A stretch of DNA of 64,000 nt from Polytrichum commune (GCA_950295325.1 OX485807.1:4280501-4344500); one strand, 5' to 3'; counted from the stretch's first letter, positions 40,889 to 54,412 are shown. Numbers and translations are program-made. The notes: a model not told the origin generated them from the letters alone.

Positions 40889-41215
40889 TCACCTCGGCCT
40901 GTAGGAGTCCTGTCTGCACTGTCCCCGCTGATCCCCTAGTTCCCTTGCTTGTTTCGCCGGGCTGCTAGCTGAACTGCTGCCAACTCTGCACCTTATCACC
41001 TGAAGAACCACGTAGGTATCAACCTCAAAACCCGTGACAATATTCTGCCAGTGCGTGGCCATCGCCACCATTCCCACCTGCTCGCACAATCTAACCTTTT
41101 TAACCTCAAACTGCGGGTAAATGTCCCGCCAGTCAAGCACATATGCTAGATACCCACAGGCGCGGTGCCCAAGGAGGTTCCAAATCCATCTCTCTCTGAC
41201 AAGGGGAAATTACAC
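40889..41215 (-). other. Open frame that may be a coding relic
   Basis: On the minus strand a frame of about 108 codons lacks an early ATG. It contains GYLAYVLDWRDIYPQFEVKK and a stretch ending DTYVVLQ, which is followed by a GT splice-donor-like sequence. The amino-acid usage looks natural, but no family is recognised and no neighbouring exon was found. A single orphan exon of a dead gene is possible. Confidence 0.2.
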
Positions 41216-44200
41216 GCACTTCCCACCCTCTGAAATTGCGTTCTCCCTAAGTAACGTTGCTGCCTGGTGATCTGCTCAATATTACAGCAGGACAAGGGGT
41301 GATTAGGAGATGACATGACGGAGGTCATGGCTTATATTTATACCTTGGGAGCATTTAAGAAGTGATTAGTGTTTGATCTTGTTCGATCTCCACTATTGAT
41401 GCCATGTGATCAGTGGTTTCGTTGTCGTTCTGGCCAACCTCATCAGCGAGCAGGTGAACACTTCAAGACACTGCTGCGAGGTTCAAGAGGATCCATAATG
41501 GTTTCAAGTTTCAAGACTAGAGTTCGTTGGCGACAAGGTTGGTGAACTGATCATTAATAGTCAATGTGTCCCAGATTTTCTTTCGCTTTGTCAGCAAAAG
41601 CAAGGGATCTATAACCGGTCCCCAAATAAATAAAATCAAATTTCCTGTTTGTCTCTTCAGTCATTAGCATAAAGGATTAGGCTGTGTCAGCTTTCATTGT
41701 AATCCAACACCTATAACTTTCTGGTCACCTACTTATGAATTTACAGAGCAGGGTCACTCTGAGCACCACGATCTGGCTCCAGGATTGTGGGTGGTAACTG
41801 AAAGTAATATAATCAACTTCAGGGTGTTTTGTACATAGCGTGACTTACTATCTGGACTGAGTTACACATAGCTCTAAAAAAGAAAATTTCGTAGTGTCAT
41901 TGTTTTACCAAGGAAGGATTTTATGATGCAGTGCACACTATAGCTACTTGTAAGTGTAAGTTGTGTTGGTTAAAAGTACAGATTCTTACTAAAAAGTTGT
42001 CGCATTGTAGAAGTTTAAACAGTCACTCACAGTGTTAGATGCTGTTGCAATATTAAGGACAAACCAAATTACTTGATCACCTTCTTCATTTGAAACCACA
42101 GGCACCTAATGATCATGGGCATGAGCTGCATGAAGTTGAGTTGCATGAAGTTGAGTTGCAGGCATGGTCAACAGTAACTACCTAGATCATGATGTTTGGC
42201 CTACCTACATATACACTGGCAGGAGCTATAACCTACAATGGCAGGCGCAGTGAGATCATGGGTGGTTTTGGTCTGACTACTTACACTAGTGGCAGATAAG
42301 TTAGATTAGGTTGATCAGACGAGGAGCATTTCGAAATGCAGGACTAAGATTGTCAAGTTAACTCCTGCAGGCATGTTGTGACCCCAAGTCAGTAAGCTAG
42401 TCTTTACCGTACCCGAGAGGGTCTCATCGTTGCTTTGTTGGGTAATTGAGTAGCTCCCTGCATTACTACTACTACTACTACTACTACAAAACAAGTTTCC
42501 TGCACATGTGTATGGCTCCGATCATGTCAGCTGCCTCTACGCAAATTGTGCGAATCCATATGGGCATTGCTCGCTCGCTAGCTTGCTGCTGTGGTACTTA
42601 CCAATATAAATCTTTGGCGGTAATCCTCTGTGCCCGTCAAGTTTGACCGCACTATTCTATACACATTCCACAAGAATGTTGCAATATTTAACCACTGGCA
42701 TAATTTACTGGGAGATTAGTATATTGGCCCTGCTTTGGCATCACCACAGTCCTCTGCTGCATGCATTAATCACAGGTGATGTGAACTTAATTAGGGTACA
42801 CCCAGTAGCTTGTTGTATGTAACTGCCTTGCTCCAGTTCACACGGTCGTGCCTCGAGGAACAACCCAATTAGTCATGATTGACAAGCGCATGATTAATCT
42901 CTCAAAAGCCGAGCACACTGCCATATCCCAGCAGCTCCCCGCCTTCTGCCTCCTTAGCCCCAAATAAAACTAGTAGTTTATTGTGGCCTGGGGTCACAGT
43001 GGCTGCAAACACAAGCAACCTCTGGTCAATGTTGGCTAGGCCGAGCCACAAGAAGCATATTAACTTACAATCTGCCAACCTCGCACATGATATCTAGGGA
43101 ATAGGGAAAGAGTCACGAAGGGCGCCCCACCCTGTGTGCAGTTAGGTTAGGAATTTGTATCGTACTTCTGTATTTGTACCCTTTATATGCTTGTGGTCGA
43201 ACAACAAGTGCAGTATTTGCTTCTTTCGAGAGTTTGGAGTGAACACAAGATTCTCATATGGGTTCATGGGAACATGTTGGAATTCAATCCTTTGGGCTAT
43301 TGCAAAAGGTATTACATTGGTCCAAAGATCGTTGTAATGTTATTGAGTTGTAGGCTGTTGCATTGTGGGATCGGAAAATTTAGAGGCTTAATGCCCCTTT
43401 TATTCTAGGCCTCCTTGGGAAAAAAATGAAGCATCAAAATTATTCACTTCATTACTTTGAACGGACAAGTAGCTATTGTGGGTTGGACCTTGCCACTTTT
43501 TCAAAAAGAAATTTTTAAAAAGGTGAATAGTATTGTGCCAGCCAATTGTCCACCGTGACTAGACCCATGTTACTACTGGCACATGCTAGACAAGTCAACC
43601 TAGAATATATTAAAAGTGGCCGAGAATAAAGTCTCAGGTGTTTATTTAGCCAAACAAATTTTACCGTTCATCTTCCTTATAAAGAGGGAGTTGAGCTTAG
43701 TAGTGCTAAGATGATTTAAAGATTTGGGTTATTATATAGCCCAAGGTTTTAAAATAGCCCAATCTTTTGAATTACAATACAACATAATAGAGTATAATGC
43801 AAGCCTAGAGATTAAATCAGTACTAGCTCACTCTTTTGAATCATAATGCGATTATGTGCACGAGGTAATCTTTATAATAGGCACTCCTTTGAGATGGCCT
43901 CCTAAATTGCATGAAATCATATAAATCTAACATGTTGTGCAAGTTGAGCATGAGCCCAATCTTCAATGGCAATCATTAAACTCTGACATGCTTTCTACAA
44001 GTTACAATGTGCATGGACCATGAAGTTGGACCATGGAAGCTGGCCTTTTTCCATGGTCTGATTTCTTAAAAAATCAATTTACAAAGTCTATGGGCCCCTC
44101 ACTAGGTGTAAACCGAATGTGGTCAAGAGGAATGACCATGCACCAAAAAGTGAATGGGTTGAATTTTTTTTAAATGTGACCAAAAAGGGCAGTTTTGAAA

Positions 44201-45117
44201 AAAATTCAAGTTTGACCATTTTTTGTCTTCTATTGTCTTCATCTTCTCTTCCCAAAAAAAATTCACCAAAAATTTATTATAACAACATTTCTTAGCCACG
44301 GGCCCCTGTTTTTCTTCTGATGCCAGAGCACCTCTTTTGTCTCTCCCACCGCCAAACGCATTGGACCGTATCAGTGGATAATGTAGGCCTTAAAAATGTC
44401 TTTTGGGGACCTCAAACTCCATGGTCACTCCAACGTTGTTCCCTTGGTGTAAACCGAAGTGATCCCAGCACGAGTTCAATAGCCAATCACAAATTTTACA
44501 AGGCCTTGGGATGACTTCATGGTCCATGGTGTAAACAACCCCTGAGGGTTTCATTTTGGAGATGATATCCCCGTCAACTACTTGTTTTCCAAGTGGAAGT
44601 AGACATGAAGATGGACTTTTGGACCTTTAGGCTTCAAGGAGGGATGCACTAAATAAGGATTTTGTGGGGGCGGGCAAAATATTTGGGTTGGGTCGTGTTC
44701 TTTTTCTTGGGATTGCCTAAGGATCGCAAGGAGCAGGTTCTGACCCTCATCCAAGTTCCACCACACTGAGGCGATGCGAACACCTTCCATGTGGTCGTGG
44801 GCAGAGCATATCTCCACCGTCAATTGTATTCTAGCAAATCTAAAGGCTCCTACATTGTCCTAATTCTCTACTTCTCTTTTCTTCAACAAACTCTATAAAA
44901 TTCCAAGTCGGATGGAATTTCCACCTTCACTTTCTTGCAAAGCCGGGGATGAAAAACCCAACCAAACAATCCATCAAAATGGCTATCTTGAGTGTGTGAA
45001 GGCAAGGGAATTCGCACTCCTTTCTTCCAAACACAAGTGCAAAGGGTGTTACCACAATACCCAAACCCTCTACAATGCACATTCATGTGACGCAATTACA
45101 TATAACCAGTTGTGTGA

Positions 45118-45203
45118 GAGGTATTGCGTGGAATTTTAGAGGTTCCCTTAGCATTCCTCAAAGGGAATGCTAAGGAAACTTCTAAAATTCCACACAATAC
45201 CTC
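45118..45203. repeat. Compact hairpin, 40-base arms
   Basis: Arms 45118-45157 and 45164-45203 are reverse complements with three mismatches, around a six-base loop. All three differences are transition-type. It may be a small MITE remnant or a foldback able to give small RNAs. Confidence 0.7.
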
Positions 45204-48074
45204 CCATATAATTGGGATGAACAACTAGTTTCTTCATTATGCAAACATTAATTATTCATCCTCTAGAACTTCATTCATCGAAATTATTATTAAGCTACCC
45301 GGATGGGTTTATGTATCATAGGATGGGGCTCTCTAAATGAATGGGTTGTATGTGATATGCCCATGACTACACGCCCTCCATTCGCATTACCTAAGTGACT
45401 TAGATCCAAGTTGGAGGCATGCCCTTACATTGGACCATGGCTCGTAGACTAGGGTTTGGTTAGGAGCTCAATATTGAAGGAAATATCAATCCATTGAGAG
45501 ATATCTCATTCATGAAAAATTATTGACCATGAGGCTGATTGTTTGGATGCATCTTCGCCAAGGATAATTAAGCACTAAATATTAGAAAATTATTGGACAA
45601 TAGTTACATAGAAAGCAACCTTCTATAGTAGCTCCAACAACCACATTATGAATTAAACCTTCCATATGGAGTAAGGGGAGGGGGAGGGGGCATCATATGA
45701 GAGAATATATTTCAAATTGTCTTGTTGTCTAACATGCAAATTGGAAAGTGGCCATCCTCGCACTTACCCATTTTGAATGTTACATGATTGGATTCATTGA
45801 CCTTTACTTCATGAGATGCCATAAAAATAAAAAAATAATTTCTAAAATCATGGAAATTCTTAGCAATGTTTGAATTATAAGAATGGTACCATAAAAAAAC
45901 CAATCTAAAATATAACAATCTCATGTCTACACCAACAAGTTTACAAAAATCAAGATCATTTTGCTCAAATGAAATTCAATTTCCAAATCCGAAAAAGAGA
46001 ACTACTCAAGGTCCCCTCCTCAAACTTCATACATCCCTTAAAATTGTGCCAGACGTTGACTTTTGTTTAATAAGGACAAAATAATGCACTCCTCCATGCG
46101 GAAGGGGTTCATTTTTTTATCATCTAGTAATTTTCACCAACTTTGCCAAATCACAAACGTTTGCCCTTAACTCAATGAAAATGTGACACACACAAGAACA
46201 TCACAAATACTCTCTCTCTTTCTCCCTCCCTCCCTCCCAACCAAGCTTGAGGGGAGCCTTGGGAGGGGGAAAGGCAAAAATTAAAGTTCCTTTCACAAGC
46301 GGCAAGGCTCCAAGTGGATAAAAGTTCCTAAGCAAAATATTGGATGAACATCCCAAGGCACAAACCAACATCCCACTCAACCCAAACAACTGAGAGGATG
46401 GTGACAAAGTCCGCAAGGATCGAGTTAAGTACAAAGACATGGCTTGACCAAAAGATAATCACATCCATGACATGTAACACGACTTCTTAAGTCAGGGTCA
46501 GAGGCTCTAATCAACCAGGCTACAAATGAATTTTAAAAGTAAATCAATTTCTCTCTCCATGCCATAACATTATTCTGATCCATAACAATGTTATATGTGA
46601 GACTGATAGTATTCCACAAAATATTTCCCATATTATGACTGAATGTGAAACTGTTATATGGATTATTGTTAATCCCACATAACACTGTTACAAATCTGAA
46701 TAATGTTATGACATAAACACCGCAATTCATCAAATGGTCTTTGAACTCAAACTCCATCACAACTATGCAAGAGGGGGCAAAATGACCCCTTGCTTGGATA
46801 CTTTGATCACCCATAATATAAAGAAACTCATACCTCTTTGCACCTAATCAATAAACGCTCCGCCATAAACAACACAAACTTGAGGTGAGTCTAACATTTT
46901 TGAGTCTCCCATTCCCTCAAATACCTCGGACAAAACTACTCTACAAAGAACTCATCCTTCCATTGGCTCAAAGTCCAATTAGGCCAAGCTATCGCCATTC
47001 GGACATAGAATTCTCCATTAAAAGGTGGTAATAGCTTGCACACAAAGTGGATTTTCATGTTTTCATTTTTTTTAACCAATATTTATCCCATTTTAAAAAT
47101 CTTATGCATGTCTAACGATGTTGAAGACTTTGACGAAAACTAACATTCATGCTCAATTGTCTCTCAATATTCACCGATGTTCAACTATTCAGATAAACGT
47201 GTATTGTTGCAAATTGCAATCCTACATTTTATAATTTACAGTTGGTCATAAGAGGTAATATCTACACACTTATTGGCCTTTTCATCACAAACTCAAGGAG
47301 GATCCTCAACGTAGCATGTACAGTACCGCGTGGGTGTACAAAAGGGTATTTAATAAAAATTTGGCTTACAAAGTATACATATGGGGATGGGTATTGCTCC
47401 CTTCTTATAAATAAACAAGCCTAATATGAATTAGGGCGGAGAGGTAAGTGCACCCTAAGCCCCTTCCCCACAAGAGGAGTTTATTTGGCATGCAAAGAGG
47501 TGCTAAAATGAGTTTGGTCCCCAATGAACTAATATAGGAAGTTCTTTGTTCAAACCTCCAGACCGACTACAAGCATGCACCAAAAACTTATTGAACATGG
47601 AAAGTTTTGGATGGAAAACAACAAACTCCCAACCAAAACTCCGATTGAATTCAAGGATAGCTCTACTATGCCATTCTTCTTCATCACAATATGGATATGG
47701 AAGAGAATTGAGAATAAGGGTTGTAATGGCATAGTGCAAACGTAAAGCCTTACATGGACTATTAACCTCTTGGTATGTTGAACATATTCAACTTTGTGCA
47801 CCTATTATGGACAATGTACATAAAATCTATCCTACAATGTTCTTAAATTCTAGACGTAAGATGAAATCAATCCTAGATTGTGTTCAATTTAGGTACATGA
47901 CCCTTGCTCTTAACCCCTAGATGCCCACCTATTGGAGGTTGTGAAATGGTTTTGAGGACCCTTATGTGGCACAACAAACTTTGGTGATTTCTTCTTCCAC
48001 ATCTTGTAAGTGAATGATAAATGCCATTGTATAGATGCTTAGACCAATGTTGGACCAGTTATAGGTGAACTATA

Positions 48075-48202
48075 ATTGGTATTACAATTTTGATACCCAT
48101 AGATAGGTTGTTTGATGTCATTGTTGATGCATGGTATCAATAGTCAACATCAACAATGGAATCAAACAACCTATCTATGGGTATCAAAATTGTAATACCA
48201 AT
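48075..48202. repeat. Long hairpin, 55-base arms
   Basis: Arms 48075-48129 and 48148-48202 pair at 53 of 55 positions around an 18-base loop. A transcript would fold into a near-perfect stem, the shape of a young plant MIR precursor or a small MITE. No target duplication was identified. Confidence 0.75.
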
Positions 48203-50254
48203 CAAATATTGATATTTGGTGGGTATGTCAAGGTAAGAGTATCTTTGCATGCCTAAGTTATTATTTGGGTCAATACCATTCTAAAGCATATTAATAGTAG
48301 GGTGATTTTACCCAGGTTTGAAAGTTCTTGCATGGTATATAGACCCGGATGGTATTAAATAGAATTAAAAAAAAACCCGTCAAATATCCATACCCATGCT
48401 TGTCAAAAAATACAAATAAAATCCTCATTATAGATATCCAAATGGTATAAGAAAAAAGACGATACCAATCCAACACTAGTTTAGATCTTGTAGGTGACTT
48501 GTACCTTAGAATATCTCAACCATCCAAGTATTTCCACCTAGGATTTGATACAAAATAACTAAAGAGTGTCCCTAAATGTGAGAATTTTAGACCCGTGTTT
48601 CCACGGGTAGATCACTCCATTGTCAAGTTGAACACCACGTGCGACCAAAAAAAATCTTCTTTTGGTAAGTTGCACCACCAAAATGGGTCAAAATTTCATC
48701 AATTTTTTTTCATGAGTAGATATACATAGTACCTATGACATAGGTAAAAGTGGTAACTAAATTTGATGATTTGTTTTTTTCATAAAACATACCGTTTCTA
48801 ACTAGAATGACACATAATTGAACTAAAACATTTATTAAAAAAATGAAGATGACTAAAAATATAAAAAATATAAAAAAAAGATACTATCAATGATTATGTA
48901 TATGTAGAAAAAATATCATAAATTTTAAAATTATATATGGCATGTAATATAGGGGTAGCAAACTTTGTCCGCACGTGGTGTCAACTTGACAATGAAGTGA
49001 CCTCCCCGTGCGTGTTTCTTTTCAAATTTCATACCTCATGAATCCAAACCAAACAAGCAATGCACCATTAAAAAAAAGTAATGATATTTTCTAACACTTC
49101 AGACTTGTAGATGATCAAATGATCACATTTTGAATTTTTGACAAGTCTTGCTATGTGGATTTGACATTGTCGGATTAGAACCCAATCTTTTGAGAGAGGT
49201 ACATGTGGAATTTAAGATCCAGATCGCAACGGTGGATGTGGCATTAACAACACTCAATTTTTTTTTTTAAATGGATGCAAAATTTTCAAAATCAAAGGGA
49301 GATATGGTGCCCAACAATTAATACTCTCAACCTACTAAACCAACCAACTGGGGAGGAGCAAATACACTAGAAATTCCATCATATGTAAGTTTGAGAAATT
49401 CCCCATGTCTCCTGTCTAGTATGATTTGCAAAAGAAATTCACTTATGGATTCCTAATCTTATAGCATTTAACACACTAAAACATTAAAAAGAAAGAAAGA
49501 AAGAAGAAAACCATAGATCCAATTCTTGGAAGATTCAACAAACTCACAAAAAAAAAACATGCAATTTTGGCACATTGTGGTCCTTAGGGGTTAATGGTTG
49601 TTGCTATTTCTCCCCTTGATAATTATGGGGGCTCCCACACTAATGGCCCCAAATGAAATAAAGGCCCACATTGATTTGGGCATATACAGAGTAGACAAAG
49701 CCATTTCCATCAACTTCAACAATTTCGCGTAAGTGCAAAACATGTGTGACATTGGAGTGGGTTTTCACATGTATGAAAATTGATATTACAACATTTAACA
49801 AAAAACATCACAATTTTTATTTTCAAGTTTTGAAATTACCGTAAATTTCTAAAGGCAAGATTCTCTCCCAACCCATATTCATAGCATAGATTGACTCATT
49901 TCCCATAACTGGGAGACGAAAACTTTAGTATAATCAATCCCCGATTAGTGCCCTTTTCAAGGAACCCAGATCTGTGCCCTTCTAACTTACTTTTTCATCA
50001 CGATGAATGTGATGGTGACATGTGTGAAACTTCACAACTTTTTCCATCACATTAGAAAATGACGGCTACATGTGTGAAACTTCACAACTTTAGGGGATCC
50101 CTATGAATTAAGATTGGAGGATTATCGGAAACGGGTATGTCTACTCTATATCTAGGCACCCCTAAATGCCTAGAGATGATCACCTTTACTTCGATAGTGG
50201 ATTCCCCTTAGATTATTCATGTTCTATTATTTTCTTATAACTAGATCAAATGTT

Positions 50255-50470
50255 TGGAGCTACGATTGGGAAGAACCGGCAATTAGTTACATATGAACCG
50301 GTTGAGTTTGAGAAATAACCGGTTGAAGTTGGAGACTGCATGAAAATTACCGATCATTTAAAAAATATATATAGAATATACCCATTTTAACAAAGGAAAA
50401 CTGAAGGATGTCAACATGTAACTGGTTGGACTTGCAGACACTAGTATCTCAACCGATCACTGGTTTGGAG
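50255..50470 (+). repeat. Dispersed repeat family R4, direct copy
   Basis: This is the partner, in opposite orientation, of 27175-27365. It ends about 280 bases upstream of the methyltransferase start codon. Confidence 0.5.
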
Positions 50471-50695
50471 AACCACATCACTAGAAACCTAACTTTAAGC
50501 CTATTACAAAGAGGAAGTGAAAATAAAATCATATGAACAAAGATATAAATGGATGTATAGTTTTGGATGTAAGTTGGGTCACCCCCCCCCCCCCAAATGG
50601 GGTCTCTTGGGCCTTCCAGGATTAAGGGCCACATTAATCATGTCCTCAGACACTAATTTATTTAGTAACTTACTAGGTGTTGGTGCTTAACCCTT

Positions 50696-50711
50696 AAACC
50701 CTAAACCCTAG
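50696..50711 (+). promoter_or_regulatory. Tandem telo-box upstream of the methyltransferase gene
   Basis: AAACCCTAAACCCTAG lies 39 bases before the ATG at 50750. Telo-boxes (AAACCCTA) near the transcription start are known in plants from genes for translation machinery and other genes of dividing cells. Being so close, it may lie in the promoter or in the 5' leader. Confidence 0.5.
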
Positions 50712-50749
50712 TTCTCAAGCGAAGAGCTTTGGAGCAATGGTTTGTGGCC

Positions 50750-53700
50750 ATGGCGAGGAGGAAGCGCGCTCGGGCGATGGAGATTCGGGAACCCAAAAAG
50801 CACAAATGCGAGAAGCAGAATTTGCAGGTGGAGGTGGAGGAACGGCAGGCTGAAGAGCCCAAGAAAGTGAACCCTTTCCTGCGCTCATGGGCATGGAAAC
50901 GAGAACACAGGTATTGTCACGGTTTTCCTTCGTCGCGCATTTCTCTAGTTCCAGGGCTTCAACACAAGGTAAATCTTCTCCCTAGACTGGGAAAAGGAGC
51001 GCCATCAGAGAGCAAAAAGATGCTAGGGTTGTTAGTTCTATTTCAGAAGGTGCTCTTTATACACTCAGACATACATAATCTACATAATGTAGCGATGAGT
51101 GTTGAATCACACAATGTCCTCTAAGGGAGAAACTTTTGTGTGGTGTTTTACCAACCTAATCAAATTTTATTTTAAGATAGAACTCAAATTAGTTTGGTTT
51201 TTGGGCTGCTGCTCTTATGTAATGATAGTGGTATTTGTGATTAATCTCAGTGATTCTACTATGGATCCTAGTACTTTTCAGAAGGTATAAAGCTTAATGT
51301 CATTCTGTATAATTCTCAATGTTCTAGTAATTTCCCCTTCCATTTGGCTAACTCTTCACAAATCTATTTCGTGATAGGTATTTATATTTTGATCAGTGAG
51401 AAATGTCTGGGCGGATTTCTAAGATGAGTTGGCACTCAGGCAGGAGGATTGACAGTTGAATTAGATTTTTTAAGCCCAGTTGGGTGTCAAGGATCTTATG
51501 TGTTTTTCAAATTACTGTCCAATAAACATATCCTCTGGTTTGGTCCTTATGCCATAATATTGAACAATTACCACATGATCCACAGAATGAGCTCTTGGTG
51601 GCCTGGTATTGCTAAATGGAATCACAAAAAAAATACCAATTAATTAGATCCTGCCCAGATGTACGAGCTAGGGATTGGTGTGCCATTGTGCTGACCGACT
51701 TTTGCTCTTCAAATTCACGCAAGTAAGGCAGAGCATGCTAAAACCAATGCCCCACCCAAAACTGACACCCTAAATTCTTGCTTAATAATTACATATTGAT
51801 TTGAGAATGTCCGCCACCTTAACATCATGCTCCTGTGATGTTTTGGGTCTTTTGCATCAGGATTCAAATAAAGTAGACTTTGGTGTGTTGGAATCCCCTG
51901 TTGATTGTGAATGATAATTATTAAAAGTAAATTGAATCTAACAATAGCATATATACTCAGCGCTTAAAGTGATGGTTTTAGCACCATCTACCTTATGTGG
52001 ATTCTTCACACTCATGGTGATGTAAAGTATGTTGTAATTTTGTTAATTCATATTCTCCAACTTCTACTGATTTGATTTACACAACGAAACTTGTGTGGCA
52101 TTAGCAAATCTATGATGAAGCATCAACAAAAATCGGACCTCCCCTGATCTAGTTATGGTTTTTGGAAGTGAATGTTTGTTGATTCCTAAAATGAACATGT
52201 AGGTCCTCCCAGTTGTGTTTACTATTAAATGTGGAGTATTAAATAACATTTAAAGATAGGGCCTGATCTCTTCTAAACATGTGTCTTCATGGTGTAGTTC
52301 TTTGATCCTCACCGAACTACACACCCATCAAATATAAGTGTCCGATTAAGAAAGTAACTGAATAACACCTACACACCTTATTGTGGAGCAGGCCGGACAG
52401 GGATCGCTTCAGGAACTCATACGAACACAAGATCAAGATAGGGGGAGAGGCACGTACTCTGGTGCTCCATCAAGCTCCCTTTTCTACTACAGGCTTTGCT
52501 TCTACAGGCAGGTAACTAGATCAAAAACTAATGTGGTGGTGTTATGGGTGAATTTTTTAGTTGTTGAAATCTGCAGGAATATATTTTACGCAGATGCAGA
52601 GATGGTAGTAATTGTGAGTCATATACCTGTTCTCGAAGTTTTTATGTGCAATAGGTGTATCTAAATGTGAGCTCCAGATCCTTGCAATGAAGTACATTTT
52701 GATGTGCCCCTTATGAATGTTTGTGCTGCATACCTTATTCAAACACTTGCACTAGCTTTTGTGATAGTTGGGGTTGCGAGTTTCTGCAAGCTAACATGTG
52801 GGTTATTTATCTTCTGATGAATCAAGTTTGCATTGCATTTCTTTATTTTGATCAAACCATCTGATTCTATGGAATTGCCACCTTGCAGTATGGGATAGTG
52901 CAATTGTGTTGGCCAAATTTCTTGAGAAGTGGCCAGAAATAGTGGCTGGAAAGAAATGCATTGAATTGGGAGCAGGCTGTGGTTTAGCAGGTGGGCACTT
53001 CTACTTAGAATTCCAAGTTCATGCATGGTCCAAGTATATCTTGTTTTATCATACTACTGGTCTTGTGGGATAGGGTAGTGCAAGATGATTACCTTATCCA
53101 AATCGAGGTCGTAGACATTTTCCTCATTCTAAAATAAGAAAAAAATAATCTTAAAGTTTTTTTTAAGACAAAATCAATTTCTTCCATATGTTACACGGTG
53201 GGATTATTCAAATAAAAATCAGATAACAAACAAAAAAGTTCTCGATCTGGAACTTCTTTGGATCTCGTATGGATATCAAATCCATTTCCAAAGTGAACAT
53301 TGCCTGTCTTTTTAGATGATCTTGTAGCCCCTCCCCAATTATGATTGAATAGTTAACAAATTTTGAGCATGTAGCTTAATCCCTTCTTCACACATGCCTT
53401 TTTGGGGTAGTGCTAAACCCCTAAATCCTAACCACACATCACTCAAATATTGGTGTTCATTAAAGATAAGTAACCAAATTAGACCCGTCTATATAGTACC
53501 CTGAGCTGTCAATTTGGCTGTTGTTTCCATAGTTTCTCATTCCTGTTTGAAGTGAAAATTTGATCCAAGACAGGTTGCAGTTGAATGTTCAAAGACTTGC
53601 TCAGTCAAGGGAATGAATGCTGAGAGTACTGTCAGCCTTCAAGTCATGATTTGTTGTTCTCACATGGTGCTTCATGTCAGGTATAACAGCAGCTGCAATG

Positions 53701-54117
53701 GGTGCGAAAAAAGTGATTCTCACAGATTATCCTGAAAACATCCCCTTACTTGACAGCAACTGTGTTAGCAACAATCTGACAGAGGTGGCAACAACCATGC
53801 CCTTAATATGGGGTATAGATCCTGACTTAGAAGAGAACGACTGCGATATTATCTTAGGCACAGACATCATGTATTATGATGATGCAGTGAAGCTGTTGCT
53901 TGCCACCTTGCAAAGTCTTTCAGGAAGGCATACCAGGATTTTCTTTGCCTATGGAAGAAACCGGCAGGCGGAGGACGCATTTATGAGAGCCATACAAGAA
54001 TTCAAGTTCAAGTTGAAACATGTTGCAGAGGCAGAACTTGATGATGTATACCAGTGTGAGGATGTAGATGTTTATGAGCTCAATATTAATGAAAGTGAAG
54101 AATGTAGTTTTACATAA
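50750..54117 (+). CDS. METTL21-like protein lysine methyltransferase
   Basis: The start is ATG 50750 in a strong context (GCCATGGCG). The first exon, ending at 50910 or 50968, encodes a basic N-terminus and NPFLRSWAWKREH. Clear later exons are about 52374-52461 (HLIVEQAGQGSLQELIRTQ), 52889-52990 (VWDSAIVLAKFLEKW, then ELGAGCGLAG, the SAM-binding motif I) and 53681-54117. The last exon has TDYPEN (acidic motif) and ILGTDIMYY, carrying the DxxY signature of this family. These enzymes methylate lysines on proteins such as chaperones or elongation factors; the substrate here is unknown. A possible 18-base microexon at 51378-51395 would add YLYFD. The acceptor of the 52374 exon is not a normal AG, so the model is incomplete there. 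Confidence 0.8.
52262..52375 (+). repeat. Dispersed repeat family R3 copy in an intron
   Basis: This resembles 60390-60510: CTAAACATGTGT near the left and GTCCGATTAAGA, then GAATAA, at the right. It ends almost exactly where the conserved coding sequence HLIVEQAG begins. Confidence 0.45.
53345..53500 (+). repeat. Dispersed repeat family R3 copy in the last intron
   Basis: Blocks TTTTGAGCATGTAG, CCTTTTTGGGGT and CCTAACCACA match 6590-6830. It lies in the intron before the final methyltransferase exon. Confidence 0.45.
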
Positions 54118-54412
54118 TTTGTGTTCCTACAACTTGTCAAAATGTGCAGGCAGTTTCTTCCAGTATCTGCTTCTCTTTCTGTGTGAACGTCCCAATCTTT
54201 GGTTATCTGCCAACTATGGGACATGGTGAAATAGTGCCAAAAAGACTACTTCGAATACTTCCATCAGTCAAAGGAAACGTTAATTCCGGCTGCTACAACG
54301 ACAAAGTGAGTGGCATTACTATGTACAGATTTACTAAATATAAAGATTGTTTTTCCGTTAGTTTGCATCAATTGATCAGAGTTGATGTGGCTTTAAAACC
54401 ATCAACGATATT

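Larger units (their letters stand above)
39074..50680. other. Intergenic; no convincing gene
   Basis: No supported gene. The part 39074-41350 is GC-richer and holds two possible coding relics (40240-40500 plus, 40889-41215 minus). A TAC triplet run lies at about 42462-42487, and a 15-base tandem at about 42129-42160. Two strong hairpins lie at 45118-45203 and 48075-48202. Pyrimidine runs occur at about 46208-46238 and a GAAA run at about 49492-49506. The segment 50255-50470 is an R4 repeat copy, and a C14 run lies at about 50582-50595. Confidence 0.55.
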
